Assembly (NCBI RefSeq): GCF_000720185.1
Contig: NZ_JOIY01000003.1
Span: forward strand, 124,001 to 188,000
DNA length: 64,000 nt
Source: Streptomyces sp. NRRL S-340
Lineage (GTDB): Bacteria; Actinomycetota; Actinomycetes; Streptomycetales; Streptomycetaceae
Direction: 5' to 3'
Position numbers and translations under genes: made by a program. Below the pieces are notes generated by a model that saw only the letters and a list, made by a program, of their open reading frames with translations, was not told where the DNA came from and searched no databases. The first letter of the stretch is position 1. The number at the start of each line of letters is the position of its first letter. Of the stretch, positions 15,750 to 24,882 are shown piece by piece.

Positions 15750-18700
15750 ATGCCCATCGACCAGCACATCAACTGGACCGTACTGCCGGCGGGCCTGTCC
15801 GACGACGGCACCCGCGCCAGGGTGTCGGTCTTCGTCGCCCCCCGGCTGACGCCCGCGGGTGATCCCCCGGCGGAGGGCACACTGGGCCAGTTCGAGGACT
15901 TCCTCGACTGGCCGGGGAAGATCGCCGGGGCGACCTTCCGGTTCGCTGCGGAGGGCGGCACCCCGTCCGCGACCGCCGTCTTCGCCGACGGCCTGCGGCC
16001 GCAGGGTCCGGCGCCCGATCCGGCGCTGTGGGCGAGCGTCTTCCCCGCCGGCACGCGCCTGGAACCGCACACCTTCAGCACCCCGGAGACCAGCTCACGG
16101 GACGTGCGCACCTACTCGGTCGCCGAGGTGCGGGACTTCACGAAGCGGACCTACGCCGGTGCGGGGCGGATGTGGCCCGACCGGCCGCCCCCGACGTGGG
16201 GAGCGCTGAAAGCCCAGAGCCCCGCCCCGAGAAGCCCGCAGGACGTGGTGTCCGGGACGGCGGCCGCGTCCCGGCCCCCCGCGCTGCCGCAGCTCTTCTC
16301 GCTGGCCTCGTTCCACTCGCACACGGCGCAGCACACGCCGCTGGAGACGGTCGCCGCCGGTGCGGACGGGGACGCGCCGCAGCCGGTGACCGCGAAACCG
16401 CCCGACTTCCACGAACTGCTCACCCATCTCGGCGACCACCCCGCCCTGCTCAGGCGGCTCGGGATCGTCCTGGACTTCCTGCTGCCCGCCGACCGCCTCC
16501 CGGTCTCCTCGGGCGAGCGGCTGCTCACGGTCGTGCCCCTGTGGCCGCCCGGACCCCAACCGGACCCGCACGACGTCTCCTCCCGCACCCGCTACGTCTT
16601 CCTCCCGGACCGGCACGTCTTCGTCCCCGCGGCCAGGGCGGCCACACCCGGTGATCCGCTGCCGCCTCCCTCCCGGGGCCTGGAAGCCCTGGGAGCGGTG
16701 GACGAAGCGGGAGAGAACCGATACCTCCTGGAGCAGACCGACTTCGACTCCGTCGCGCTCGGCATGCTGGCCGCCACCGAGAACTCCGTCGGCCTGGGCC
16801 CGGTGCGGGCGCCCGGGATCTCGCTGTTCCGCAACCAGCGCCTGTCGGCCCTGACCGGGGACTTCGCCCGCGCGGGCGAGCAGCACAAGGCCTTCGCCAC
16901 CGTGCTCGCGAAGAACAACCCCGAAGTCGCCCCGCCCGACGGGCGGCCCCCGGACGCCGACGCGGCAGGCCCCGAACTCTTCGCCGAGGACGTGGTACGC
17001 GGCCACCGGATGGACGTCTGGGACGACCGGCGGCACACCTGGTTCTCCCTGCACGAGCGCGACGTGGAGTACCGCGCACCGGGCTCCGGACCGCTGCTGT
17101 TCACCGCGTCGGACGAGGGCTTCTTCCAGGAGCACCTGGTCTCCTCGCTCGACGACTCCACGCTCTACGTGCCCGAACAGCTCGCCACCTGGGACGGATG
17201 GGCACTCGGCGCGCCCCGCCCCGGCCTGGTGCTGGACCCCGGACCGGATGAGCCCGGCGAACCCCCCAAGCCGCCCATGCCGCCCAAGAACGACGCCGGG
17301 CCGGGCGTACCGCTGGAGATCACGATCAGGGCGCGGCCCGGGTCCCTGCCCAGGCTGCGCTTCGGAACCGGGTACCGGGTACGGCTGCGCACCGTCGACC
17401 TGGCGGGCAACGGCATCGACGCCACGCAGGCCACGGCTCTGACGGACCCCCCGCAACCGGCCCCGGCCGACCCGGAGGACCTGACGCTCCCCGCCGCGGG
17501 ACCGCTGCGGTTCCAGAGGTTCGAGCCCGTCCTCTCGCCGGCCGTCGTCCCCCGGCTGCCGTTCCAGGAGGGCGCCTCGCCCTACCGGATGGTGATCCGG
17601 AGCAGCCCGGGCCCCACGCCGCCGCCGGCCGGCACCCCCGGCGCACCGCCGGCCGCGCAACCGGTCCTGCTCTCCCGGGTGCAGTTGCGGCTGACCAACG
17701 ACGACGTCCGCACCGTCCAGCAGGCCCTCATCGCCGAGGGCCACGCCCTTGCGGGCGGCGCCGACGGCTTCTTCGGCGATCTGACCCGGGCCGCCTACGC
17801 CGAGGAGCAACGGGCTCAGGGATTCTCCGGGAGCGACGCGGACGGCAGACCGGGCTGCCAGTCCCTCACCGAGCTGGGCCGCAAGAACGGCTTCACCGTC
17901 GACTGCGGCACCGGTGCGCCACCGGCGGACGGCACCACGGCCGAGGAGTACGCCGCGGACTTCGACCGTTCGCCGCTGGTCACCGCGCAGGGCCACGCGC
18001 CGTACCAGGGAATCGACGAACGCCATCTGGTGGCGCCGAAGGCGTCGCTGGAGTGCGTGGAGCGTCACGGACTGCTGGACGAGGCCATCGGGTCGAGCGA
18101 CCACGGCGTCCAGGACGCGGTCTACGACCTGGCCGTGCGCGAGAGCGGCTCGCTGAGCGACGTGACCGGGCCGGACGTGCGGACCGTGCCGATCACCTCA
18201 CCGAGCGCGGACCCCCTCCATCCGCCGGTGACCGCCGTGCACACCGGGGAGCAGGTCGAACTGCCCTACCTCCGTGACCCCCTGTCCTCCGGCGCCGTCT
18301 TCCACGGGCTGCCCGGGATGCCCGCCGGCCGGCCGTTCTTCGTCCCCTGGAACGGTGCGGTCTGGCACCGCCCCGAGTCCTTCCGGCTCAGGCTCGCCGA
18401 GGGCAGCGGGCCGCCCCGCTTCGACGACGCGTCCAGGGTGCTGACGGTCCTGCTGCCCAAGGGCACCGTGGCGGTGGTCCAGGTGTCCTCCGGGATCGAC
18501 CTGGACGAGGACGTGATGGGTCTGGCCGCCTGGTGCAGGAACATGCCGATGCCTGCGCCGGGATCCGGTCCCGAGCCCCGGCCGGCCGACGAGGTGCTGG
18601 CGCTGGCCGCGGCCGGAGGGCACTGGATGTTCACCCCCGGGCAGGAGCTGACGCTCGTCCACGCCGTGCAGAAGCCGCTGCGGACACCCGTGCTGGACCT

Positions 18701-20228
18701 GGCGCAGGAGCCGGCCCCGCGTCCGGAGAAGGCGACCGCCCAGCATCTCACCGGCACCATCGCGCTCGACGAGGACAGCACGGGCCGGATCGACCTGGTC
18801 GCGGAGTGGACGGAGGTGACGGACGCCGGTTTGACGGGCCGGGACAGCCGCACGATGACCTCCCCGGTGTTCGGACTGCTGACGGCCCGGGCGAGCCGGA
18901 CCGGGACGCCCGGCACCGAACCCGCGCTCCTCAAGCACGGTGTCCTGTCCTTCAGCACCCGGGCGGCCGAGGACAGGGCCGTCGCCGACGGGACTCCGCC
19001 CCTCATCGAGAAGCACGAGTTCGGCGACACCCGGCACCGCACGGTGCACTACCGGCCCCTGGCGGGCAGCGGGTTCGGTGACTGCTTCCCCGCGCAGTTC
19101 GCGGACCCCGGCCGGGACGACCTCACCGTGCGGGGGGCGGCGCAGGAGTACTCGGTGCTCAGCAGCGCGCGGCCCACGGCACCGCGACCGCTGTACTGCA
19201 TGCCCACGCTCTCCCTGGAGCAGGACGACGGGCCGTCCGGCGCCCTTGTCAGACGTCGGCGCGGGGGCGGTGTCCGGGTGTATCTGGGGCGCCCGTGGTT
19301 CTCCTCTGGTGACGGGGAACTGCTCGGCGTGGTCCTCGGCGAGCCGCCCGGCGGCGACCCGGATTCCGTCCGCGACGCCTGGGTCACCCTGATGGGCCGC
19401 GACCCCCTGCACCGCTCGGCCCCCGTCGTCGCCCCGACCGCGCAGATGTTCACCAACGCCGCGGGGCCGCCCGCGAGGTTGTCCCTGGCCACGCCGACCG
19501 GCGCGCTGCCCGTCACGGTCGTGGGCTTCGCCCCGCGGTTCGACGCGGCGGAGGAGGGCGGGCGCTGGTTCTGCGACCTGGAACTGGACACCGGGGACGC
19601 CTGCCTGCCGTTCGTCCGGCTCGCTCTCGTCCGCTACCAGCCGGAATCGGTCCCCGGTGCCGAGATCTCCCCCGTCGTCCTCGCCGACCTGGTGCGCGTC
19701 CTGCCCGACCGGGAGCTGACGGTGAAGCCGGGCCGGCCGCTGACGGTGAGCGTCACCGGCCCCTCCTGGGACCCCACCGGGGCGCCGCCGCCCGAGATCA
19801 CCGCCGTGCTGCAACGCCGGCACGACACCGTCGCCGACGAAGACCTCGGCTGGGTGTCCCTCGACGACACCCTCACGACCCTGACCTCGATCGACGCGGA
19901 GTCCTCCCACCGGCCCTTCTACACCGGCCAGGTCCCCGTGCCGCCGGTACGGCCGGGCGCACCGCTGCGTCTGCTGGTCGTGGAGACCGAGGGCATCCCG
20001 GCCGACGGGCGTCCTCCGGCCCCGGGGCCGGGGAGCACACCGTCCCCTGCGCCTCCTGGGCCGGTGATCTACTGCGACGCCGTGGAGGTGCAGCCAGGCG
20101 CGGGAGGGCATGACGACGACGATGACGGACCGGGCGGGGGCGACGGCGACGACAGGCACGACGGACGGGAGGACGACGGTGACGATCACGACGGGGACGG
20201 CCGGCACGGCGGGTTCGGCCGCCGCTGA
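15750..20228 (+). CDS. Giant multidomain protein with embedded peptidoglycan-binding domain (1492 aa)
   Basis: No signal peptide. Beta-rich throughout, with a fibronectin-like stretch YRVRLRTVDLAGNGID near residue 545. Residues about 643-718 form a PG_binding_1-like domain inserted in the middle: VRTVQQALIAEGHAL, GADGFFGDLTRAAYAEEQ, then a second half DGRPGCQSLTELGRKNGF. A downstream block contains the motif RRRGGGVRVYLGRPWFSSGD. The last 40 residues are Asp/Gly/His-rich low complexity. GGGAG precedes the ATG at a good distance, and only 18 bases separate it from the previous gene, so the two giants are likely co-translated partners. Family and function not recognised; the wall-binding domain points to the cell envelope. 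Confidence 0.75.
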   Translation: MPIDQHINWTVLPAGLSDDGTRARVSVFVAPRLTPAGDPPAEGTLGQFEDFLDWPGKIAGATFRFAAEGGTPSATAVFADGLRPQGPAPDPALWASVFPAGTRLEPHTFSTPETSSRDVRTYSVAEVRDFTKRTYAGAGRMWPDRPPPTWGALKAQSPAPRSPQDVVSGTAAASRPPALPQLFSLASFHSHTAQHTPLETVAAGADGDAPQPVTAKPPDFHELLTHLGDHPALLRRLGIVLDFLLPADRLPVSSGERLLTVVPLWPPGPQPDPHDVSSRTRYVFLPDRHVFVPAARAATPGDPLPPPSRGLEALGAVDEAGENRYLLEQTDFDSVALGMLAATENSVGLGPVRAPGISLFRNQRLSALTGDFARAGEQHKAFATVLAKNNPEVAPPDGRPPDADAAGPELFAEDVVRGHRMDVWDDRRHTWFSLHERDVEYRAPGSGPLLFTASDEGFFQEHLVSSLDDSTLYVPEQLATWDGWALGAPRPGLVLDPGPDEPGEPPKPPMPPKNDAGPGVPLEITIRARPGSLPRLRFGTGYRVRLRTVDLAGNGIDATQATALTDPPQPAPADPEDLTLPAAGPLRFQRFEPVLSPAVVPRLPFQEGASPYRMVIRSSPGPTPPPAGTPGAPPAAQPVLLSRVQLRLTNDDVRTVQQALIAEGHALAGGADGFFGDLTRAAYAEEQRAQGFSGSDADGRPGCQSLTELGRKNGFTVDCGTGAPPADGTTAEEYAADFDRSPLVTAQGHAPYQGIDERHLVAPKASLECVERHGLLDEAIGSSDHGVQDAVYDLAVRESGSLSDVTGPDVRTVPITSPSADPLHPPVTAVHTGEQVELPYLRDPLSSGAVFHGLPGMPAGRPFFVPWNGAVWHRPESFRLRLAEGSGPPRFDDASRVLTVLLPKGTVAVVQVSSGIDLDEDVMGLAAWCRNMPMPAPGSGPEPRPADEVLALAAAGGHWMFTPGQELTLVHAVQKPLRTPVLDLAQEPAPRPEKATAQHLTGTIALDEDSTGRIDLVAEWTEVTDAGLTGRDSRTMTSPVFGLLTARASRTGTPGTEPALLKHGVLSFSTRAAEDRAVADGTPPLIEKHEFGDTRHRTVHYRPLAGSGFGDCFPAQFADPGRDDLTVRGAAQEYSVLSSARPTAPRPLYCMPTLSLEQDDGPSGALVRRRRGGGVRVYLGRPWFSSGDGELLGVVLGEPPGGDPDSVRDAWVTLMGRDPLHRSAPVVAPTAQMFTNAAGPPARLSLATPTGALPVTVVGFAPRFDAAEEGGRWFCDLELDTGDACLPFVRLALVRYQPESVPGAEISPVVLADLVRVLPDRELTVKPGRPLTVSVTGPSWDPTGAPPPEITAVLQRRHDTVADEDLGWVSLDDTLTTLTSIDAESSHRPFYTGQVPVPPVRPGAPLRLLVVETEGIPADGRPPAPGPGSTPSPAPPGPVIYCDAVEVQPGAGGHDDDDDGPGGGDGDDRHDGREDDGDDHDGDGRHGGFGRR

Positions 20229-20270
20229 CCGGGCGGCGGGCGAAGCGACAGCCAGGACGGAGAGAGCACC

Positions 20271-21155
20271 ATGTTCGACAGCGTGCGCGATTACTGGATC
20301 GCGTTCAACGATCCGCTCGAAGGCCGGGTGGCCTTCATGTACCTCGACCAGAAAGGCTGGGTGAGCACCGGCATCGGCAACAAGATCGACGAGACGGAGA
20401 AACCCGACTCGGCGCCGACCGCCGACGAACGCGAACGCTCGCTGGCCGAGGCGCGGCAGTACCGCTGGCTGGTCAACGACGACGGTTCGGAGGCCACCGC
20501 CGACCAGATCGCCGCCGACTGGGACACCGTCAAAGGACATCTGGAACTGGCCCCGCAGGGACACAACGCCTTCCGGCCGCCGTTCACCTCCCTGCACGTG
20601 GACGACGACGAGATCGACCGCCGTGTGTTCGCCAAGCTCGACCAGATGGAATCGACTCTCCTCACCCGTACGGAGTTCAGCGGCTTCGCCGCCTGGCCGG
20701 CCAATGCGCAGCTGGCGACCCTGAGCATGTGCTGGGCGCTGGGACCGACGCTGAACGACTTCCCCATGTTCCGGGCAGCGGTCGCCAGGAACGACTGGAA
20801 CACCGCCGCGGACGAATGCCACTTCACACCGGACGAGGGAACCATCCGGATCCGCAACAGACTCGACCGGGAGCACTTCGTGCTGGCCCAGGCGGTCGCG
20901 GACCAGGGGCAGCCCGTGGAGCAGATCGCGATGCGGTTGGCCGACGTGTTCGGAGTGCAAGGTGCCCTGCTGGCCCTCGGGTTCAGGCCGGGCACTCAGG
21001 ACGGCGTGGACGGTCCCGGTACGCAGGCCGCGGTCCGGGCGTTCCAGGACGCCAACGGGATCGACCCGGCGAACGGGCAGTTCGACGACGCCGCCACGGT
21101 CGGCGCCCTGGGCTCCCAGCTCGCGGGCGCGGGCTTCAACGTTCTTTCCGTGTGA
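20271..21155 (+). CDS. GH24-type lysozyme with C-terminal peptidoglycan-binding domain
   Basis: Protein of 294 aa without a signal peptide. The N terminus shows the phage-lysozyme triad spacing E-x8-D-x5-T/S: Glu17 in PLEGR, Asp26 in YLDQ and Ser32/Thr33 in VSTGIGNKI. The middle region is helical. Residues about 222-285 form a PG_binding_1-like domain (LLALGFRPGTQDGVDGPGTQ, AAVRAFQDANGIDPANG). It would cut the glycan strands of peptidoglycan if exported. No holin, spanin or phage structural gene lies nearby, so it is not obviously prophage. It follows the second giant gene by 42 bases with a GGAGAGAG ribosome binding site, as part of the same run. Confidence 0.75.
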   Translation: MFDSVRDYWIAFNDPLEGRVAFMYLDQKGWVSTGIGNKIDETEKPDSAPTADERERSLAEARQYRWLVNDDGSEATADQIAADWDTVKGHLELAPQGHNAFRPPFTSLHVDDDEIDRRVFAKLDQMESTLLTRTEFSGFAAWPANAQLATLSMCWALGPTLNDFPMFRAAVARNDWNTAADECHFTPDEGTIRIRNRLDREHFVLAQAVADQGQPVEQIAMRLADVFGVQGALLALGFRPGTQDGVDGPGTQAAVRAFQDANGIDPANGQFDDAATVGALGSQLAGAGFNVLSV

Positions 21156-21195
21156 TCCGTCACCCGGATCCATGAGCAGTCGGGAGGTGGCCACC

Positions 21196-21720
21196 ATGGC
21201 TTCGTTCGACATCGACCTTTCCCATCCGTTCCCGTCGGGCTTCACCGGCGGGCTCGGAGGGCCCAACCAGGGGGGCCACCAGCCGCCGAACTGGTACATC
21301 CAGTTCGGCATGGACCTGGGCGCGGACGAAGGGACACAGATCTTCGCCGCCTTCGACGCGCACATCACCAAGCTGGTGCCGCACGACCCCGACGCGGACA
21401 CGCAGAAGGTCTACGGAGCGCAGTTGTTCATGCGTGCCCCGAACGACATGATGGGCGGTTTCTACACCCACCTGACCGATGTGCCGCCCGAACTGGCCGT
21501 CGACTCCACGGTCAGCAGAGGTGACCCGCTGGGCACCGTGCTCCGGTTCGACCCGACGCCGCCTCATCTGCATCTGGCGCTGGTGGAGATCATCGGCGGT
21601 GCACCGGGCGGCACCTACCAGGGCGTCGACCTGTACAAGCTCTTCCTGGACACGGGCAACACGGACACCGTGACCACGGTGACGTTCATGCAGGACGGCT
21701 CGCCACCAGCGGTCGGCTGA
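21196..21720 (+). CDS. LytM/M23-like protein with an incomplete zinc site
   Basis: Protein of 174 aa, no signal peptide. The M23 peptidase layout is recognisable: QFGMDLGADEGTQIFAAFD (usual HxGxD start), YGAQLFM, YTHL (His92), a turn with VSRGDPLGTV and the HxH motif PPHLHLAL (His124, His126). The first zinc ligand, normally the His of HxGxD, is Gln36 here, while Asp40 is kept. It may therefore be inactive or a binding module. The ATG at 21196 is preferred to one at 21172 because GGGAGG lies eight bases before it. It sits 40 bases after the lysozyme gene and is followed by a strong terminator-like hairpin. Confidence 0.65.
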   Translation: MASFDIDLSHPFPSGFTGGLGGPNQGGHQPPNWYIQFGMDLGADEGTQIFAAFDAHITKLVPHDPDADTQKVYGAQLFMRAPNDMMGGFYTHLTDVPPELAVDSTVSRGDPLGTVLRFDPTPPHLHLALVEIIGGAPGGTYQGVDLYKLFLDTGNTDTVTTVTFMQDGSPPAVG

Positions 21721-21744
21721 CCCGCTGCCCACGGGGGACGCGGA

Positions 21745-21775
21745 CGGCGGCGGGCGGGACCCTCGCCCGCCGCCG
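21745..21775 (+). terminator. Strong GC hairpin after the LytM-like gene
   Basis: Perfect 12-bp inverted repeat, CGGCGGCGGGCG at 21745-21756 and its complement at 21764-21775, with a seven-base loop. Streptomyces terminators often lack a T run. It would end or attenuate the giant-protein transcript before the 148-aa gene. Confidence 0.6.
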
Positions 21776-21821
21776 AGCGGCACGGACCGTCGCCTCATCC
21801 TGCCGAAGCGAGGAACCCACC

Positions 21822-22268
21822 ATGTCCGACGAAACGATGCAGGACACCCTGCCCGACCCGCAGACCGATGCCACCGACAGGTTCGAGGCGGCTCCTGATC
21901 CTGACGGAACCCTGATCGCCATCCCGAAGGAGGCCCCGGCCGGCAACCCGATCCGCGACGACGCGACGATCAGCGTCAGCCCCCGCCAGAACAGCGGCTA
22001 CTACGTGACCGTCTACAACGGCCCGCCCGAGAGTTCCGGCGACCTGAAGGACTTCGTCGGGGAACTGCTCACCGAGGCGTCCCTCGCGCGGCTGGAGACG
22101 TTGTTCGCCCGGACAGCGGCCGGAGGCGTCATCAAGTTCCTCTCGGCTCCGGTCGGCGTGCTGATCTCGCTGCTCACCTCGAAGCCCACCATGAACGAGC
22201 AGTACATCCGGACCAGGCTGGACGACGGAACGCAGGTCACCTACGCGGTGCTGTCACCCGGCCAGTAG
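21822..22268 (+). CDS. Unknown 148-aa protein in the giant-protein block
   Basis: No family recognised. The first 45 residues are Asp/Pro-rich and probably disordered. Then comes a short beta segment (NSGYYVTVYNGPP), a helical part (DLKDFVGELLTEASLARLETLF), a moderately hydrophobic stretch (GGVIKFLSAPVGVLISLL, about residues 100-117) and a C-terminal strand pair. The hydrophobic stretch might insert in a membrane. A GAGGA ribosome binding site precedes the ATG. It lies behind a hairpin, so it may be expressed at a different level from the genes before it. Confidence 0.7.
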   Translation: MSDETMQDTLPDPQTDATDRFEAAPDPDGTLIAIPKEAPAGNPIRDDATISVSPRQNSGYYVTVYNGPPESSGDLKDFVGELLTEASLARLETLFARTAAGGVIKFLSAPVGVLISLLTSKPTMNEQYIRTRLDDGTQVTYAVLSPGQ

Positions 22269-22427
22269 TGCTCCCGGGGCGCGGCCGTGCGGTCCCGCAG
22301 GAGGGGGCGTGCGGGCCTGCGGCCGCCCGGCGTCCGTGCCGCGATTTCGGCCCCCGGGTGCGCAGGACGTGCTCTGCGGGGTAGACGACGATCACAGCCG
22401 GACGCCGAGCAGCGAAGGAGACGATTC

Positions 22428-22655
22428 GTGGACAAGGGCAAGCAGATCACCGGCGCGGCCCGCGCGCAGCTCGCGCGGGAGATGCGGGAGCAGTACGAAC
22501 GCGGCATGTCGATACGGGCCATAGCCGAGGCCCACGGCCGGTCGTACGGGTTCGTGCACCGGGTGCTGACCGAGACGGACGTCCCCCTGCGCGGCAGGGG
22601 CGGCCCCCGTCCGGGCGGGCGCCGCGAAGAGGCCGGCCACGCACACGCCCGCTGA
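22428..22655 (+). CDS. Small helix-turn-helix protein (75 aa)
   Basis: A compact DNA-binding protein of a kind common in Streptomyces. The HTH is MSIRAIAEAHGRSYGFVHRVL, preceded by a charged helix (ARAQLAREMREQYERG) and followed by a basic Gly/Arg tail (LRGRGGPRPGGRR). The GTG start has AAGGAG seven bases upstream; longer in-frame extensions lack such a site. No effector domain. Target unknown. Confidence 0.8.
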   Translation: MDKGKQITGAARAQLAREMREQYERGMSIRAIAEAHGRSYGFVHRVLTETDVPLRGRGGPRPGGRREEAGHAHAR

Positions 22656-22996
22656 CCGCCTGGCGCCCCGAACGCCTCTGTCCGGGGGCGGCGGCCCCAG
22701 GGAAGCAGGAGCGCGTGAACGGCGGGTCGCGCTCGCGCGCGCGGGCCCTGCGGCCTGCCGTCCACCCTCCGGTCGTCGAGCGGGGCGAAGAAGACCGGCC
22801 GCCCTCACCGCCACCCGCGGACATCCGCCGGCCGGGGCGGTCGGTGAGTGCCGTCCTGAGCGGCCCGGTGGCCACCCGTGGCGTCCGTGGCACGCACCGC
22901 CGGAGCCCCGCTCCGGCCCTTGGGGTCCCCCGTCCGGGAGAATGCGGAAAATACGGACATCGGAGAGTGTCCCCACCCGCAGCGGAAGTGAGCCCC
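22656..22996. other. Intergenic stretch before the photolyase gene
   Basis: 341 bases without a recognised gene. An AT-richer patch at about 22941-22970 directly upstream of the photolyase gene may contain its promoter. No hairpin or repeat stands out. Confidence 0.4.
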
Positions 22997-24370
22997 ATGC
23001 AGTCCTCGGTCGTCGTGTTCACCTGCGATCTGCGCCTGTCGGACCACCCGCCGCTGCGTGCGGCCCTGCGCGGAGGACGCCGGGTGGTACCGCTGTTCGT
23101 GCGTGACCCGGCCGTGGACGCAGCGGGTTTCGCCGCGCCGAACCGGCTCGCCTTCCTCGCCGACTGCCTGCGGGATGTGGACGCCCGGCTGCGGGCGCGG
23201 GGCGGGCGGCTGGTGGTGCGCGAGGGCGACACGGTCACACAGGTGTGCCGGGTGGCCGCCGAGGCGGACGCCGACGAGGTGCACATGGCCGGCGACGTGA
23301 GCGCCTTCGCGCGCGGCCGCGAACGGCGGCTGCGCCGGGCGCTGGAGGCCGGTGGGCGGCGTCTGTACGTGCACGACACGGTGAGCACCGCGGTGGCGCC
23401 GGGCGCGGTGGCACCGGCCTCCTCCGACCACTTCGCGGTGTTCACGCCGTACTACCGGCGCTGGTCCGCGCAGGGCCTGCGCGACGTGCTGGACGTGCCG
23501 CGCGCGGTCACCGTGCCGCCGGAGGTGGCCTCCGCCCCGCTGCCGGAGCGCGCCGCGGTGAGCGGTGTGTCGCCGGGACTGTGCGCCGGCGGCGAGACGG
23601 AGGGGCGGCGCAGGCTCACGGCGTGGCTGCGCTCGGGTGTGCAGGCCTACGAGGAACGGCACGACGACCTGGCGGGCGACGCCACCTCGCGGCTCTCCCC
23701 TCACCTGCACTTCGGCACGCTGTCGCCGGTCGAGGTCGTGCACCGGGCCCGCAGGATGGGCGGCGCGGGCGCGGAGGCGTTCGTGCGGCAGATCGCCTGG
23801 CGCGACTTCCACCGCCAGGTGCTCTCCGCACGTCCCGGCGCCGCCGCGCACGACTACCGCACGCGCGGCGACCGGTGGCGCGCCGGGAAGGACGCGGAGG
23901 CCGACGCCGAGGCGTGGCGGGAGGGCCGCACCGGCTATCCCGTCGTGGACGCGGCGATGCGGCAGCTGCGCCACGAGGGGTGGATGCACAACCGGGGGCG
24001 GCTGCTGACCGCGAGCTTCCTCGCCAAGACGCTGTACGTCGACTGGCGGCTGGGTGCCCGGCACTTCTCGGACCTGCTCGTCGACGGCGACGTGGCGAAC
24101 AACCAGTTGAACTGGCAGTGGGTGGCCGGCACGGGCACCGACACCCGGCCCAACCGGGTCCTCAGCCCGGTCGTCCAGGGCAGACGCCACGACCCGGAGG
24201 GGGCGTACGTGCGGCGCTGGGTGGCGGAACTGGCGGACGTGCCGGGGGCGTCCGTGCACGAACCGTGGAACCTTCCGGGCCACGAGCGCGCCAGGGCCGC
24301 TTACCCCGAGCCGGTGGTGTCCCTGGCGGAAGGACTGGACCGCTTCAGGCGGGCCCGGGGGCGCGCGTGA
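22997..24370 (+). CDS. phr: Deoxyribodipyrimidine photolyase
   Basis: Protein of 457 aa, normal length for a class I CPD photolyase, which uses FADH and blue light to split UV-induced pyrimidine dimers. The N-terminal Rossmann-like antenna domain opens with SSVVVFTCDLRLSDHPPL. The FAD-binding helical domain shows SPHLHFGTLSP, IAWRDFHRQVL, GYPVVDAAMRQLRHEGWMHN and WQWVAGTGTDTRPN. The ATG at 22997 places the first strand at the N terminus as in relatives. A cryptochrome-like role cannot be excluded from sequence alone, but the C-terminal motifs look canonical. It stands alone between unrelated genes. Confidence 0.92.
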   Translation: MQSSVVVFTCDLRLSDHPPLRAALRGGRRVVPLFVRDPAVDAAGFAAPNRLAFLADCLRDVDARLRARGGRLVVREGDTVTQVCRVAAEADADEVHMAGDVSAFARGRERRLRRALEAGGRRLYVHDTVSTAVAPGAVAPASSDHFAVFTPYYRRWSAQGLRDVLDVPRAVTVPPEVASAPLPERAAVSGVSPGLCAGGETEGRRRLTAWLRSGVQAYEERHDDLAGDATSRLSPHLHFGTLSPVEVVHRARRMGGAGAEAFVRQIAWRDFHRQVLSARPGAAAHDYRTRGDRWRAGKDAEADAEAWREGRTGYPVVDAAMRQLRHEGWMHNRGRLLTASFLAKTLYVDWRLGARHFSDLLVDGDVANNQLNWQWVAGTGTDTRPNRVLSPVVQGRRHDPEGAYVRRWVAELADVPGASVHEPWNLPGHERARAAYPEPVVSLAEGLDRFRRARGRA

Positions 24371-24882
24371 CAGTCTGCCGGGGGGCCTCCGGGCGCCGGA
24401 CACCACCACGGCAAGCTCGCGCGCGCACACCGCGCCCTGTCCGGGGCACGGATGCCGGACGGCCTCGCTCCCGGTTCAGCGCACGGCACCGGCCCGGGCT
24501 GCCCGACGCGCGGCGGCCCGGAAGAGCGGATCGGTCGCGTCAGTGACGGTCACGGCTCTTGGAGCCCGGTCCGGTCGTCGGCACCGGAGCACTGAGCCGG
24601 CACCCGCGGGCGGTGGCGTGCGGCTGCTCCTGCAACGCTTCGGTACGGCCCAGGACGAACGCCTCGGGCGCGCCGGGGAACGCCGTGGGGGCGGGGCGGC
24701 CCTCACCTCTCCGCCCCGTTCGTGCCCGTCACTCGCCTGCGCTGCCGGAAGGGACGGCGCGCCGCCGTCCGTCGAAGGTGGTACCTGACAGGGGCACGGC
24801 CTGCCGCCCTGTTCCGGACGATCCGGTGAACGGCATCCCGGCGCGGCAGGTCGCGCGGGTGGAGCGAGGAAGGTACCGCGGC
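24371..24882. other. Intergenic stretch, no gene recognised
   Basis: 512 bases between the photolyase and a small membrane protein gene. Open frames exist on both strands but none has a ribosome binding site or recognisable domain. No repeat or clear terminator was seen. Confidence 0.5.

Noticed and set aside
13023..16070. A 1015-codon minus-strand frame opposite the first giant gene
   Set aside because: Only the plus-strand frame has ribosome binding sites, continuous gene spacing and a hydrophobic-strand pattern; the minus frame is Arg/Gly/Val-rich shadow.
18198..21401. A 1067-codon minus-strand frame opposite the lysozyme gene
   Set aside because: The plus strand encodes a GH24 triad and peptidoglycan-binding domains, so the minus frame is a shadow.
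12621..22268. Prophage or contractile injection system
   Set aside because: Lysozyme and LytM-like genes suggested a phage lysis module, but no sheath, tube, baseplate, portal, terminase, integrase or holin gene is visible.
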